Below are positions 44,961 through 56,198 of a stretch of 64,000 bases of DNA, in pieces; the first letter of the stretch is position 1, and each line of letters starts with the position of its first letter. Made by a program: the position numbers and the translations under genes. Origin of the DNA: Corythucha ciliata (lineage: Eukaryota; Arthropoda; Insecta; Hemiptera; Tingidae); assembly GCA_038030265.1 (NCBI GenBank), contig CM075943.1:33976001-34040000 (forward strand), read 5' to 3'. Under the pieces are notes generated by a model. The model saw nothing but the letters and a program-made list of their open reading frames with translations. It had not been told where the DNA came from and ran no database searches.

Positions 44961-45665
44961 ATTCTCAGCCTATTTCTTCACGTCACGAACCCAATTTATT
45001 GGATTCGGCTCGTTGAAAAAGCAATTTCAAAGTCTGGTCTGGCCCGGCTCGTTCAATAAACAAATTACGTGTACCAAAAATAAGCCATTTCGTTGGCTCC
45101 TTCAAAAGCCAATTTCGTGTGGTTTCCCTCATTCTAAAATTTCGCTTTACGCGTTTGACGTCTTCAAAAAACAAATGTCTTGGATTCGGTCCTTTAAACC
45201 CCCAATTTTGCGGATCTTTTTCACAACACATCATTCGGCGGATTTGGGCCACATATAGCAAATCAACGTAATTGACTCGGCTCTTTCAAGCCGAAAACCA
45301 ATTTCGCATGTTTTGCCTTTTCAAAACCCCCCGTTTTTGTGGCTCTGGCACCTAATGGAAGTTTTTCAAATGGAAATGTCGGGTGTTTGGCTTCAATAAA
45401 CCCTCTCAAAACCCCAATTTTGCAGTTCTGAGCCTTCAAAGTCAATTTCACGGGTTTTCATTATTTAAAAAAATCCTATTTCGTGGAATTAAATTCTTCC
45501 AAACCCAAAATGTTCGGATTTGGCTCTTTAAGATCCCAATTTAGAGGATTTTCTCTTCTCGAATAATAATTATTTAGCGGGTTTGGCCCTTTCGTTACAA
45601 AATCCAGATTGACAGATTTCACTCACATTCAAAAATAATTTTGGGTGTTCGGCTTGTAGCACAGG
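44960..45665 (+). repeat. Degenerate tandem repeat, ~35-40 bp (family D35)
   Basis: Repeated pattern CCAATTTCGTGGGTTTGGCT followed by C(T)TTCAAAA. About 16 diverged units. The 140-codon frame 44836-45258 and the minus frames 44983-45451 are repeat translations. Further D35 blocks lie at 49570-49760, 50160-50440, 50800-51330, 57130-57280, 59040-59340 and, on the opposite strand, 60880-61085. Confidence 0.7.
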
Positions 45666-48425
45666 AAAAATAAAGCTTTAAAAAGGCAGAATAACGGCAA
45701 AATTCGGCCCAACATCAAATGTGGCATGAAAAATTCTATTTGACTTCCAGGATTTGAAGTATCCGCGATGATACGGGGTGGCAAACATCCTTTTAAGTGA
45801 GAGTAGACGTTGCGGTCAACTCATCGCTATAAGGGGTGTAGAAATTTGTTCGAACGGGGTGTCTAATCCTATGTAGTTTTGTGTGTCGAGTCGATAAAAA
45901 TCAACCAGAAGTCCGTGCGACGATTAGTTTTTGAGTTACGACGTAAATTGTACCAAAAAACGGTTTTTGGCTTAAATACCGGACAGTGGTTGTTTTCAAA
46001 TTAATAATTGCTAAATTAATGTTATAAATAAATAAATTTAAATAATAATTGCTCTTTAACCCCACACAATCCTAAGATAACAGAGCTTGGAAGTTCAACC
46101 ATTTACAATGGTCAATCTTTTAGCCAGCAACCACAACTGCGATTACGCGGCCCTCTAAAGCGGTTGCTCGGGTGTTAACTTGGGCCTCAGAACCGGTTGG
46201 ATTCACCGATAAATAGTACAGTCAGAATCGTACTTAATGGCAGCCTTTGGAAATCACGTGATCCTCAAAGTAATAGTGGTTTCCATTCAACACCCTACAC
46301 AAGTGTAGTGCAGCGTCATCTCCATAAAAATAAGTTTTCAATTCAGAGAGGACGGGTGGAAAAACTTACACCACATGAGTGTACTGCATTGAATTGTGTC
46401 TAAAGAAACGATATACAGTGGCCGAATTCGGGCCTTGGAGATTAGACGGTGGTCAGAAGTGCACAAAATAATTATTTGACCAACCGACCATGGAGCTTAC
46501 TAACTGACGTGGAAAGGGCCATTTTTCACGTAAAATCCCAATTTGGCCTGCAAACTATCAACTCAGTAATAACCGGAAAATGTAATGGGAAATCCGATAG
46601 GATGAGTCCTCCACAATTGATCGTGAGATGCACCAAGCGTAAGTCCTGGGAAATCACCAGACGCACTAATTCAAGGTTCCAACTTCCGTCGATGACATTC
46701 AGCACACGAACCACAGGTATAATTATCTCCAAAATCGGAGATTCATGCAAGTTACCCATTGCATGTAAAGCAAGTTGAGTAGAAGTTGGAAGTTGATGTT
46801 GAGAGAGTAGGGCAGATTGAGTCGAAGGCTCAAGGGCGGGCGAGAGACCTTCAGAGTGTGGGCTGGTGGAGGACAGTCTATATGTATAGCGTAGAATGTC
46901 AGAGCAAACATATTAAAACAGAGATGAAGGGAGTTATTCGACGATTGTGGAGCTTTCGAAAATATTTTTTCTAAAAATAAGTTGATTTTATAAGACAGAG
47001 AAACCGTTTAAATATAGCGGATACGAATGACAAATACCTATACTCAATTTCCATTTGATGAACGGTAAATAATGAGTCAATTTGCAGGCAAACGTTTTAT
47101 ATTTGCCGAGTTGAACAAAAAGAAATGCTGAAGCTGACTGGCAAAATGTATGCCATCGTTCCTTTTCTTCGTCAAGACCAGAAGCTCCCCAGAGGCTGTA
47201 TTCAATGAACCGAAATGAAATAAATTCGACACTCTCCTTTAAACTTTATTCCGGTTTTAACTCGTACAAAAGTATATTCAAAGCTCGTTACAATAAAATA
47301 TTATTAATGTTGATCCGCGCATATAAGCTGGTTCGAAATGAAGAATGAATGCGTCATATAATGTTCCGAGTTGCGTCGTGAGTAGAGCATTACGTGCCCC
47401 ACCTCGATTATAAAGGTGTAAAATCTTTAAATAATAATAGGAAAAGAAAAACTACTAACTAGAGTTTGTTCACGATCTACTAGTCAGTTCAAGATAAATG
47501 ACAACAATTTGTACTGTATATAGGATAACCCTCTCGTCCACCATACGATTATACGCTCGAACCAATGAGGCTCATGTCAAACCGACAAAAAACAAAACTT
47601 GTTGGTTCTTTATAGGAAAAATAGAGGAAGGGCTCTAGTTGATCACGTCCATGTTACAGGATTCCCCTGTCAGGGTATCATTCAGCTTAGATGACCAGCG
47701 CTAAAGACATATAGAAGTGAAAAGAAAAAAGAAGAAAAAAATTATTGAAGTTCATTCATCTTTTCCCAGTATTTATTTATTCCAAAAGTCGAACAGTGAA
47801 GGGGGGGGGGTATAGTGGGTGTCGCCTTTAAAACGTCTGCCGAGATGTCGCGAATACAGACTTTTGAACTGCCCCAGTCTAGCTCATAAATCTTTGAACG
47901 GGACGCCAATTTTCATCTTCTTTTCTCTCCCTTCTCACTTTTTAATCCCAAAATTTATGTCCCCGTGCAGCTTTGACTGTACTACCTTCAAATGAGAGAG
48001 AAAAGAAGAGATGAGTGAAGCATTTAGCGCTTTTTTTATCGGGGAAAAAATCCGTAAAGTACATCCAAAAGGGGATGTAACCCCGACCCCGAGTCTTTTA
48101 CCTTCTTTTTTTTATTTTTTATAACTACATCATTCCCTCTCACTCAATCATACTCTCTTCTACAGTCGTGCTTCATTACGACCACTAGAAGCTCCGCGTT
48201 ATTTATGTCCCGGAGCACATATATCAACAGTTCAGAGGGGTGTTGTTAGCATTAGCTTGTTAAGAAGTGAGGATTTGTTATAAAGTGCCTACAAAAAAAA
48301 ACAAGTAAGTGGTGAAGGGGGTGACTCTTAGAAAGCGTGTGGTCCGGACATCATATTGAAACTAGTTTTTGTATTAGATTTTTTTGTTATTCTGATAATT
48401 TGGCCGAAAATGTAGAAATCCCTTT
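45666..48425. other. Unannotated intergenic stretch
   Basis: No gene is recognised. Opposing frames at 46449-46778 (+, 109 codons) and 46526-46759 (-) overlap and match nothing I know. A G9 run lies near 47802. Confidence 0.45.
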
Positions 48426-48426
48426 T

Positions 48427-48452
48427 TCTATCTCTCTCTCTCTCTCTCTCTC
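48427..48452 (+). repeat. Short (CT)n microsatellite
   Basis: About 13 uninterrupted CT units between TTTCTAT and CGAATGG. Confidence 0.9.
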
Positions 48453-49564
48453 GAATGGAATGCAACTTTCGTCATAACAGAGGAATTTCCATGCGCCAAC
48501 CTTAAATTAAATATGCATAATAGTGAATCAAAAATTGGTGACTACATGACTGTGGTAGAATCCCTGAGGACCTTTCCGGTTAGGAGGAGTGGAACCTGTG
48601 CAAGAGGCAAGACAATGGGTGTTTAATATAAATTCCCTACGAACCCTACGAAAGAAATAACAGGAGACGACGAGCTTTTATAAGTGCCGTGCACTTGTCA
48701 AAGTCAATAATTTTCCGTTTTATGATCGTTCGGAATGTAAAAACATCGCCAACTTTTTAATAGTTCTCGATCTTTTAACCTTAACCCCCGCCACTTTTAA
48801 TATTATAAGAAAGAGTTGAAATAATATCCTGTAGCTTTCCCATAATTAGCTCGTGTTATTGGTGGAAAAACACGAATAAAACGGCATCTCATCCTATATT
48901 ATATCTACGTTTTTAAGAGGTGAAGATGAGCTGAGCCAAAAATTGCTGTGTTGTCTCTTCCGTATATAAGCGTATTTTGACGCATACGAAATGACTATAT
49001 GACTCATGAAAGCGTTTCAACCTTTTTCGTTTATGCAAATTATTAAGACGAGCTGAGTAAGACAACTTCGGCAAATCACAACGGGGCACCACCATTCACT
49101 TCCTAATTCCATCGTACTATTAACACCTGTCTGGGCAGAGGCTGGGTAGCACCGGTATTTTTTTTTAAGGCATAAAAAGAAAAAGAGCGCGAAGCATTGC
49201 ACGTTTTTTTAACTGCGCTTCAAATTATGGAACCTTTAAAAATTCTATTTTCTGTCGGTGTTGTTACAGGGAGTTGATTTTAACTCGAGGCTTCCACTGT
49301 TAACGGTTTACTGAAGGGCAGACACTTCTTCAACGATTGAAATCGACCGATCTCGCACAGCTCTTTTGCTCCGCACGGAGGCCAAGGGAGCGCTTGTAAT
49401 TCATGCATACTGCGCGCCACGTATATAAGTTTTAACCTTTAAAAAAGGTACCGTTCCTAGAAAGTCGTGGTCCAATCATGCATAGTTGTCATTGTCAATC
49501 CATAAGACTGACAAGTTTCACCCTATCGACGTTCATGTACATAGGATCAAGCCACGGTTTCGGC
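48453..49564. other. Unannotated intergenic stretch
   Basis: Nothing recognised; minus frames at 48913-49202 are chance. Confidence 0.45.
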
Positions 49565-49765
49565 CCTTCAACAAAGCCTGATCAGCCCCTTCAGGCCTGA
49601 TCCGAAGTCCAAATTTCGCGTACTTGGAACTTGCAGAACCCAATTTCGTGGTTTTGGGCAACTACAGAACTAATTTCGCCTTCACCTCCTTGAAATAGAA
49701 GGAATTCCTCCCCTAATGGAACCAAATTTCGCGGTTGGGTCAAGAGCCATGTCATTCATTAAAAA
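49565..49765 (+). repeat. Degenerate D35 repeat block
   Basis: Four to five units with (C)CAAATTTCGCG or CCAATTTCGTGG spaced about 35-45 bp. Confidence 0.55.
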
Positions 49766-50159
49766 ATAGAGTCGGCCCTTTCCTTAGGGATAAGGCCTTT
49801 TACTCCGTCCAGGAGTTTTTGGAATGTGATTTTTGTTGATTATCGTTGTGAACTCTAGGCGTGAAATGCCTAGTTTTGACGTTGTATAACATTCTATGTG
49901 CCTACAAAAAAAAAAAAAAGAATAAAAGAGCTAAATTCGTCCTATTCAATGTGTTTTAAGGTAATTTCAGGGATGAAATCTGGAAAAGTAAGATCTAACG
50001 TCACTGTAAGACTTCCTGAAGATTCAAATTAGACGTTGAAATCGAATGTTGATGCAGAAATGGAGACAAAATTTATGTGCGAAGTTTAGGCGAGGGGTGA
50101 CTGGGAAGGGGTCGAGGAAACCCGCCTGAACCCCCCCCCCTTAAAAACAGAATACCTAC
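49766..50159. other. Unannotated stretch
   Basis: A13 tract near 49907 and C10 near 50130. 49940-50130 has blocks resembling 20740-20880 (GGTCGAGGAAAC, ACGTAA/GCGAAG context), possibly an old copy of the same repeat. Confidence 0.4.
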
Positions 50160-50445
50160 AATAGGTTCAGATCCTTCAAACATACAAAATCGTTACTCTT
50201 GCACGTTATAAAAGCCAATTTCGTGGGGTTGGCTCCCTGAAAAGGCCAACTTCACGGATTTCACACGTTTTCAATCAAAATTTCCAGGGTGTTGGCTCAT
50301 TTCATAGAGCAATGTCGCACCTTTGCGGAAACAAGTTTCGCAGGCTGGGCTTCCTAAAAACGGGCAACATCGGGTGTTGGCTCATTTTTAATTTTGAGGG
50401 TCTGGCTATTTTTAAAACCATAATTTCGCAAGATTGCCTCGCCCG
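50160..50445 (+). repeat. Degenerate D35 repeat block
   Basis: Six to seven units, for example CCAATTTCGTGGGGTTGGCT near 50215, then increasingly diverged forms with GGTGTTGGCTCATTT. Confidence 0.6.
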
Positions 50446-50528
50446 AAAAAAATGGACAGGCTCTCGGTGAGACCCCAAAGATCGTGAAAAGTCTTTGTCT
50501 CATAATTTTTTATTTTTTTTAAATAAGC

Positions 50529-50715
50529 GTTACCATGACAACGGTCACCATGGCAATGGATAGCCATGGCAGCCGTTGCCATCGTAATAGTTACCGTAGC
50601 AACGGTTCTGACAACAATCACCATGGCAATGGATAGGAATGGTAACTGTTATCTGCCGTGGTGACGTTTGCCATAGCATCAGTTACCTTGGCAACCATTG
50701 TTATGGTAACTGTTA
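50529..50715. promoter_or_regulatory. Cluster of X-box-like GTTACCATGGCAAC motifs
   Basis: At least seven copies of an imperfect palindrome: GTTACCATGACAAC (50529), GTCACCATGGCAAT (50544), GTTGCCATCGTAAT (50575), GTTACCGTAGCAAC (50590), ATCACCATGGCAAT (50617), GTTACCTTGGCAAC (50682) and GTTATGGTAAC (50700). The form matches the RFX-family X-box consensus GTNRCC(0-3)RGYAAC. It may simply be a degenerate short tandem repeat; no adjacent promoter or gene is identified, so function is speculative. Confidence 0.35.
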
Positions 50716-50799
50716 TTAAAGTCACGTGGTAAAGCGTGACATTTCGAGCGACGAAAAAACCCTTAAGACGTTCCCTAAAGACGTTTCATGTAAAAAAAA

Positions 50800-51335
50800 A
50801 AAACAACAAAACAATTTCGCAGGTATGGGCCGACTCAAAGGTGACTTAACTTTACTATAGGTGCCGCAGATTTCCCCCTGCCCATCGGACGGGAGGGGTG
50901 GAGACTGACGTCACCAGCAGTCCTTTGCTCCCGATTGCTCACCCTAGAGCAGCAGAGCAAGTTAATTTTGAAATTGACGGTTAAGAATGTTCAAAAATCA
51001 CAACCCAATAACAATTAATAATGTACTGGGTCCAGCGCAAAGGCACTTGGGACTGCTCGTGACGTAGGTGAAGGACAGTAATGGCCGAAGATCTGCGGCA
51101 CCTATAGAAAGTTTAGTCATCTTGGGCCGACTCGACAAGCCAATTTGGTGGATCAGGCTTCTTCATAAATGAAAATTCGAGGGGTTGGCTCAGCTTGTAG
51201 GCCCTAGCCCACGGCAAGATTATGGTTTGTACGAGCGAACTCCGCTAAATTGTTTTTTGAATGGGACAGCCCTGTGTCATTTTGTTTTTGGAAGGAATCA
51301 GACCCGCGAAATTGCTCTTAAAGTGAATGAAGACG
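50800..51335 (+). repeat. D35 repeat block interrupted by a MITE
   Basis: Units flank the MITE at 50837-51123: AATTTCGCAGGTATGGGCCG before it and CCAATTTGGTGG, then GGGGTTGGCTC after it. Diverged units continue to about 51335, where a G12-type run occurs. Confidence 0.55.
50837..51123. mobile_element. MULE-like MITE, copy B (287 bp)
   Basis: Complete copy with ends AAAGGTGACTTAACTTT and AAGTTTAGTCATCTT. It is flanked by a perfect 10-bp target duplication GGGCCGACTC (50827-50836, 51124-51133). It has the same length as copy A and is closely similar to the two halves of copy C. It inserted in a D35 unit. Confidence 0.92.
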
Positions 51336-51639
51336 ATGGAAATTTCAACTTCGGGGGGGGGGGGAGAGGGTGGACAATATATCATCAACGACAGGTCCTC
51401 CTCACTCAGTCTTGAGACCCATTTCACGATACTTTAAACGCAAGTGCGTCAGCACAGTAAGCCCCCTTAAACACGTCAGCCTATAACTCCGCCCCTTGGA
51501 ACAGTTACAGAGACAAGCAGACTAGTAATTTTATAGTGCTTGGGCTTTTTTGAGACTTATTTTTGTGGTTGGAGCTTCTCTCTCTTCTCTTCTGGGTGCT
51601 ACTCCTTGGCTAATTCGGAGAGACTGATCCTCGGCCCAG
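51336..51639. other. Unassigned stretch
   Basis: No gene or repeat recognised between the D35 block and the gypsy gag relic. Confidence 0.4.
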
Positions 51640-52060
51640 AAAAACCCTTCAAGGGCTTCAATTAGAATTATCTCGTACAAACATTTAGAGAACTGCTCGT
51701 CCCAAAACTTAACGTAGTCGTAAGTCAGCAATATTTTCTCAGTGTTGCACAGAAGGACAATCGTACAATTGCTGAATTTGTCTGCAGCCTTCGTGAATCA
51801 TTGAGCTTTTGCGATTTTGTCATTAAATGCTAGCGCGCCTTTATGATATTTTCTTGCGAGCCCAGTTCATTGAAGGGTTGAAAGACAACTGCGTTCGTGA
51901 ACAGCGAATCCACCTCCATCAACTTCGATGAAATTGTATCCAAGACCGACGCTCTCGAAGCATTGAGAGCCAAAAATCAAACAATTTTTCCCGAATTTTC
52001 GTCGTAAACTAACTCGAAGGATACTTTCAAGGTACATTCAATCAGCCTCGTCACGGAATC
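51640..52060 (+). pseudogene. Gypsy-type Gag relic
   Basis: In shifting frames the capsid region of a Ty3/gypsy Gag is visible: the IAEFVCSLRESLSFCDF block (about 51765-51815) and then a block like RDQFIEGLK near 51865 and EIVSKTDALEAL near 51925-51965. These correspond to the conserved AxLRxLSxxCxF and LRDxFVxGL segments of insect gypsy Gag proteins. Several frame shifts and stops are present. No intact CCHC knuckle is seen downstream. Confidence 0.75.
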
Positions 52061-52255
52061 GGTGTGAACCCTATTCATGGTATGACCCCTAAGAACCCTA
52101 TAACCGGTATGATTTCTATTCACGGACCGAGAAATTCTAACTTGCAAATCTTGTCACACGAAAGGTCGTGTCTAGAAAGTCTGTATAAAAACGCTTCTGC
52201 AGTTCTACTCAACACCTCGACGAGTCAAGTGACAGCGGTTCAAGCCAGGGGTTCG
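52061..52255 (+). pseudogene. Gag-pol junction, unresolved relic
   Basis: Lies between the Gag and protease relics of the same element. The open frame 52064-52264 shows no CCHC knuckle, which would be expected here; the sequence is presumably decayed. Confidence 0.4.
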
Positions 52256-52640
52256 GTATCGTAAACTTTATAGAGCCGGTAGTAATTGACCTTTTTGAAG
52301 TGGCGCCTCACTCTGACAAGTACGTTGTCACGGTTAAACTCAACGGCGTGTGCCAGAATTATGGAATCAGACTCAGATTCAAAAAATATTCCCTGATATC
52401 CACCGATGATTTTGCCTCATTTGGTTTGGGTTTACAATTACAACCATTCATCATAAATAGTTTTTCGCTTTTATTCAGCACGCATTACCAAAACTCACGG
52501 AAAAGTAAAAGTCACCGTCACGTACAAAAGTCGTGGATCGATAGAATGCCGTCGTTCCTCCAGGTCATTAAGCCCTATTTTAGAGCGAACCTGGATACGA
52601 AACCTCGATATCAGCCTATAAAAAATCGACCTCGAAAATC
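52256..52640 (+). pseudogene. Gypsy-type retropepsin relic
   Basis: The frame from 52300 gives VTVKLNGV, the strand preceding the catalytic aspartate; the active-site triad itself (near 52350-52385) is disrupted by frame shift. KYSLIST follows, then in another frame GKVKVTVTY (near 52500) and PILERTWIRNL (near 52590), the equivalent of the LLGRDWL protease end in insect gypsy elements. A stop follows at about 52620. Confidence 0.75.
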
Positions 52641-53010
52641 ACACCACTCGTACTCGTACGTGAAGGAGGCCGACACCGGGGCTAAAGAGGTTATATTTAG
52701 ATGGACTGTTATCTATCCCCCATCCCATGCAATCCTATGCAAATCGTGATAAGGCAACCCTTGTGTAACCTATACCTACATGAAAAAGTTAGCCCCGATG
52801 TCCGGAACTCACTCGTGACCGAGTTCCCGTCTATGAAAAATTGAGAATTGCTACGCTACCGGACCATGCCTTTAGCACGTGGAAAGTCACCGGACGAATT
52901 GCACTTAAATCATTAGTTAGGCATACGTGTCGAGGCGGAGATGCTACTGCACTATAATCCCCACCCCCGGCGATCAACCCGTCTAGGCAAAACCAAGCAA
53001 GGGAGGACCC
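52641..53010 (+). pseudogene. Gypsy integrase end relic after internal deletion
   Basis: RT and RNase H are missing. At about 52848-52900 the block RYRTMPLARGKSPDELH matches the integrase region normally reading YRTTPH..TG.SPAEL. Basic sequence typical of the integrase tail follows to about 53020. Thus only gag, protease and the integrase end remain. Confidence 0.65.
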
Positions 53011-54915
53011 GGCTCAAAAGAACTGATAACCGTGAGGGCGAAACGGGGACTGGGGCTGTTGCGGCTGGTTTCCGCGGCCATTATTGTTCAAAGGTGAACG
53101 GGGATGGATATTTGGGTTTGTACCCACCTGTCAACCACGGTCCAGTCTCCGATTTGACCTGAGACTTTCCCGAGGGGCGGTTCATCGGCTCAATTGCCGG
53201 GCTGATGAGACCAGGACCGAGTAGCCCTGGTGGCTGGAAGTCTGAACCGCACCTTCGGTGCAAACTTCGTCTAATTTTGAGGGTTTTCAGCTCGCATGAA
53301 ATGTTTGCAAATCAGAGGAGCGCCTAATTTTTCCATTTTCACAATGGAAGCAATGAATACAGGCGCTGTAGATGTCTTGAGAGGCAATAACTCCCGGCAT
53401 ACTACTTACTACGAGGGCCGGCATACTTTGAAGAGAGAAAAAATTATATTTTAATCGGATGATTTAACAAAAGTCCAGAGGTCCTGATGGTCATTCAGTT
53501 CTGTAAATTGCCAAACAAATAATAAATTATAAACGCAGCAACGAAACGTCTGGATTTGAAGAGACACTCCGATACGACTTCTTAATCTCAGGTTGTTTGG
53601 AAGAATTTTTAACTGGCCGGTTACTTCACAATTCCTGCCTTAATTTTCCGAAACGATTTTAAAACATACCCCATAACTCATAAAATGAAATCAAGGAGAG
53701 TCGGCAAAATTTGACTAACTTTTAGAATCTTTATGACAAACATTTTTTCAACGGAAAATATTTTTTCCTTCTCGCAAGGATTTATTTATGTACATGACAT
53801 TTAAACTGACCTAATAATTAAGGCCTAAAGTGATCCTGATGGCCGTGAGACTTTTTAGATTTTTGTTTGGATAACTCCAAATATTTTCATTCTTGAGCGG
53901 ACGGAGAAAATTAAAAGGCGTATAATTTGTCTTTGAAATGTAACCGCTGGTGTTTCAGTAATGAGAGCCGCAGCGGCCTGTCATAACTCCGTTGGCTTCG
54001 CGAATCATTTCTGAGATTTTTGACGGGTATTTTGACGGAATAATAAATTGAATTCGTAGGAATAGTATGCAAATGTAGCGTCTTCCAATACGAAAAAGGT
54101 GAAAATAAACGTGTCAGTTCTTGTAACCGTCCGAAAAGAAGCTAACTTGATAGAAATTGTACCCGTCATGCAGTCCCTTTTGGCTGCAGAGTCAATTACC
54201 CTCGTTAAATCGTGGAGGTTAGGGGAGGGGGATGAAGGAAAACCAATCGCCCCAAGGAGGACCACCCATAAATTTGAACATAATTGCATTGTTTACTGTC
54301 TTAATAGAGGTTTATATATTAGTAATTGTACCCGCATTAGTAGGTCATTTACATAACAATGAATGCGTAGCGTCGTTATCGAGGGGAGTACAGGTCAGAA
54401 GGGCATAGAAGGGGAAGAATCCAACGTTTTCCTCTCGACCACCCTCTCCCTCTTCCCTTTTTAATAAGATGGCATCAGCCCTTGTATTTCAGGGGCGGCG
54501 GAGAGATTTGTTCGAATAAACCCTTCCCTTTTTTATATTTAGTTTTATAGGTGAGTGTAACAGGCTCGTTCCTGGTAATTTTATTAACGCGACAGTGAAA
54601 TAAGCCGTAAAAAGCTGGGTTCGTGCAAAATCCGGCTTCGTTTTGATTTACAAGGACTATCTCGCATAAACATACTTTTTTTTATGCAGCTGAAATCCAA
54701 TTTCTTATTATTAGGGGGGGTCTGCTTGACCAGGGAAAAACATGGAAGAGAATCATTATATCCTTCGTTTTGTAAAATCAAGACGTTAATCAAGTGCTCA
54801 TAATCAAAAAGACACGTGGTTTTCCGGTGTTAGTGTTGTATTATAGAAAGGTAGTAAAAAGTTAAGACTGTTCATCCGAGCGTATGATCATGAGGGACCG
54901 ACTGAATCCACGCTT
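53011..54915. other. Possible element 3' end, then unannotated DNA
   Basis: 53011-53270 is GC-richer and may be the tail of the gypsy relic. No LTR pair was found. The remainder has no recognised gene; frames at 54005-54289 (-) and 54099-54356 (+) overlap and lack motifs. Confidence 0.4.
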
Positions 54916-54924
54916 GAGACTTGA

Positions 54925-54958
54925 AATCTCTCTCACTCTATCTCTCTCTCTCTCTCTC

Positions 54959-55003
<45 letters not shown>
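54925..55003 (+). repeat. (CT)n microsatellite
   Basis: About 79 nt of CT repeats with one or two CA interruptions; unrelated to the flanks. Confidence 0.95.
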
Positions 55004-55006
<3 letters not shown>

Positions 55007-55743
55007 CCCGGTTGTTTTTATGTCTTCCATGATAATCGACGCTCTTCTTCAGCTTTTTTTCTCACTTTCGATTTTATAGATCTTTTCGTGTTACTTCCCA
55101 TTAATGACAAGACATTGATCTTGACAGCAAATAACTTCGTGCTAGTTTATTCTTCGAAGGAAGGCAATTTTATATTTCCATTTTTTATACGAATCTTTTG
55201 AAATTTGTGGGACGTGAAATCAAATCTGAGATTATCAACATTCCCCGCGCGGTAGCTGAAGGAAAATTATAAGTATACTTCCTTGAAATGAGAATGTATA
55301 GGTACTTAATTTTAATTTTCGTGGATGAAAACGAACCATGTGCCGCCTGTCCAGCACCACCTTCTTTTATTGCCAGGAATGGGGGAAAGTTTTTGAAGTT
55401 CATGTCCTGGAATACTATCGTCTCGACGATGATTTCTGCTACTGCGCGCCACTATGTACCGCGGCATTCGACACGCGATGTGAGACGAGAGTTGCATGAG
55501 TGAATGTTGTGAGGAAGAGGAGGAGGAGGAGCGGTAAGCGCCGCCTCTACCATTAATGGAAATCACCTTACATTCTGCCATTTTCATTCTTTCCTTGAAG
55601 AAACTTTCTAAAAATAGCCATTTTGTGCTACTTTAACGCAATAGTGAAACAGCGATGTTTTGCATAGTACATAATATGTAATGCAGGTGCTTTGAACGTT
55701 AATTTACCCAAGTTTAAGTTATTTTTGGTCCTTTCTCTTCAAA
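55004..55743. other. Unassigned stretch with a GC-rich core
   Basis: 55435-55560 is richer in CG than its surroundings (CGCGCC, CCGCGG, CACGCG) and ends with a (GAG)n-like run followed by GCGGTAAGC, a good splice-donor match at 55533. It could be a promoter-proximal first exon, but no transcript evidence is available. Confidence 0.3.
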
Positions 55744-55776
55744 ATCTTTTTCTTCTTCTTCTTCTTCTTCTTCTTG
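55744..55776 (+). repeat. (CTT)n microsatellite
   Basis: About 10 CTT units within TTTTTCTTCTTCTTC. Confidence 0.9.
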
Positions 55777-55977
55777 TGGTCTCTTTTATAGTGCGTACTC
55801 GTGAAGACCATAGGTTGATTTTATCACAGTAAAATACTTCCTTCAATTACAACCAGTTAGGTATATGGGAACAATGAAACTAAGATAAGGATTAAATTAA
55901 AAGGGAGTAAATTACCATTTTATCTGACACGATTGAGCGGAAACAAAAACCTCGCTAAAAATCCTCATTTAGAGAAT

Positions 55978-56198
55978 TAGCAATTCTGTACAAAATTTAA
56001 ATTAGGCAACGATACAGCCGATGAATGAGGCGGAGACGACAATTGAAGGTCGTCCTGATGTAGGTAGGTGTAATTCGGAAGCTTCTCGAAAAGTCGTGTT
56101 CTCGTGCTCTCCCAGGCCGGGTCGGTTTGGCAATTTGCGGCTTCCTGGTCCTCGTTGAACAATGTGTTAAGAAAGTTCTCAAGGAGAATGATCCGCAT
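55978..56198 (-). CDS. Candidate host exon, 73 codons
   Basis: The frame starts with MRIILLENFLNTLFNEDQ and ends SLPNLNFVQNC before TAA. Composition is unlike the repeat-derived frames around it: acidic, rich in E, D, Q, N and P, with varied codons and no homopolymers. The region just upstream on this strand is AT-rich and has an AG usable as a splice acceptor. I do not recognise the family. No domain, signal peptide or membrane segment is apparent. A terminal exon of an unknown gene is possible; chance cannot be excluded. Confidence 0.28.

Noticed and set aside
44836..45258. A 140-codon gene
   Set aside because: It is a translation of the D35 tandem repeat.
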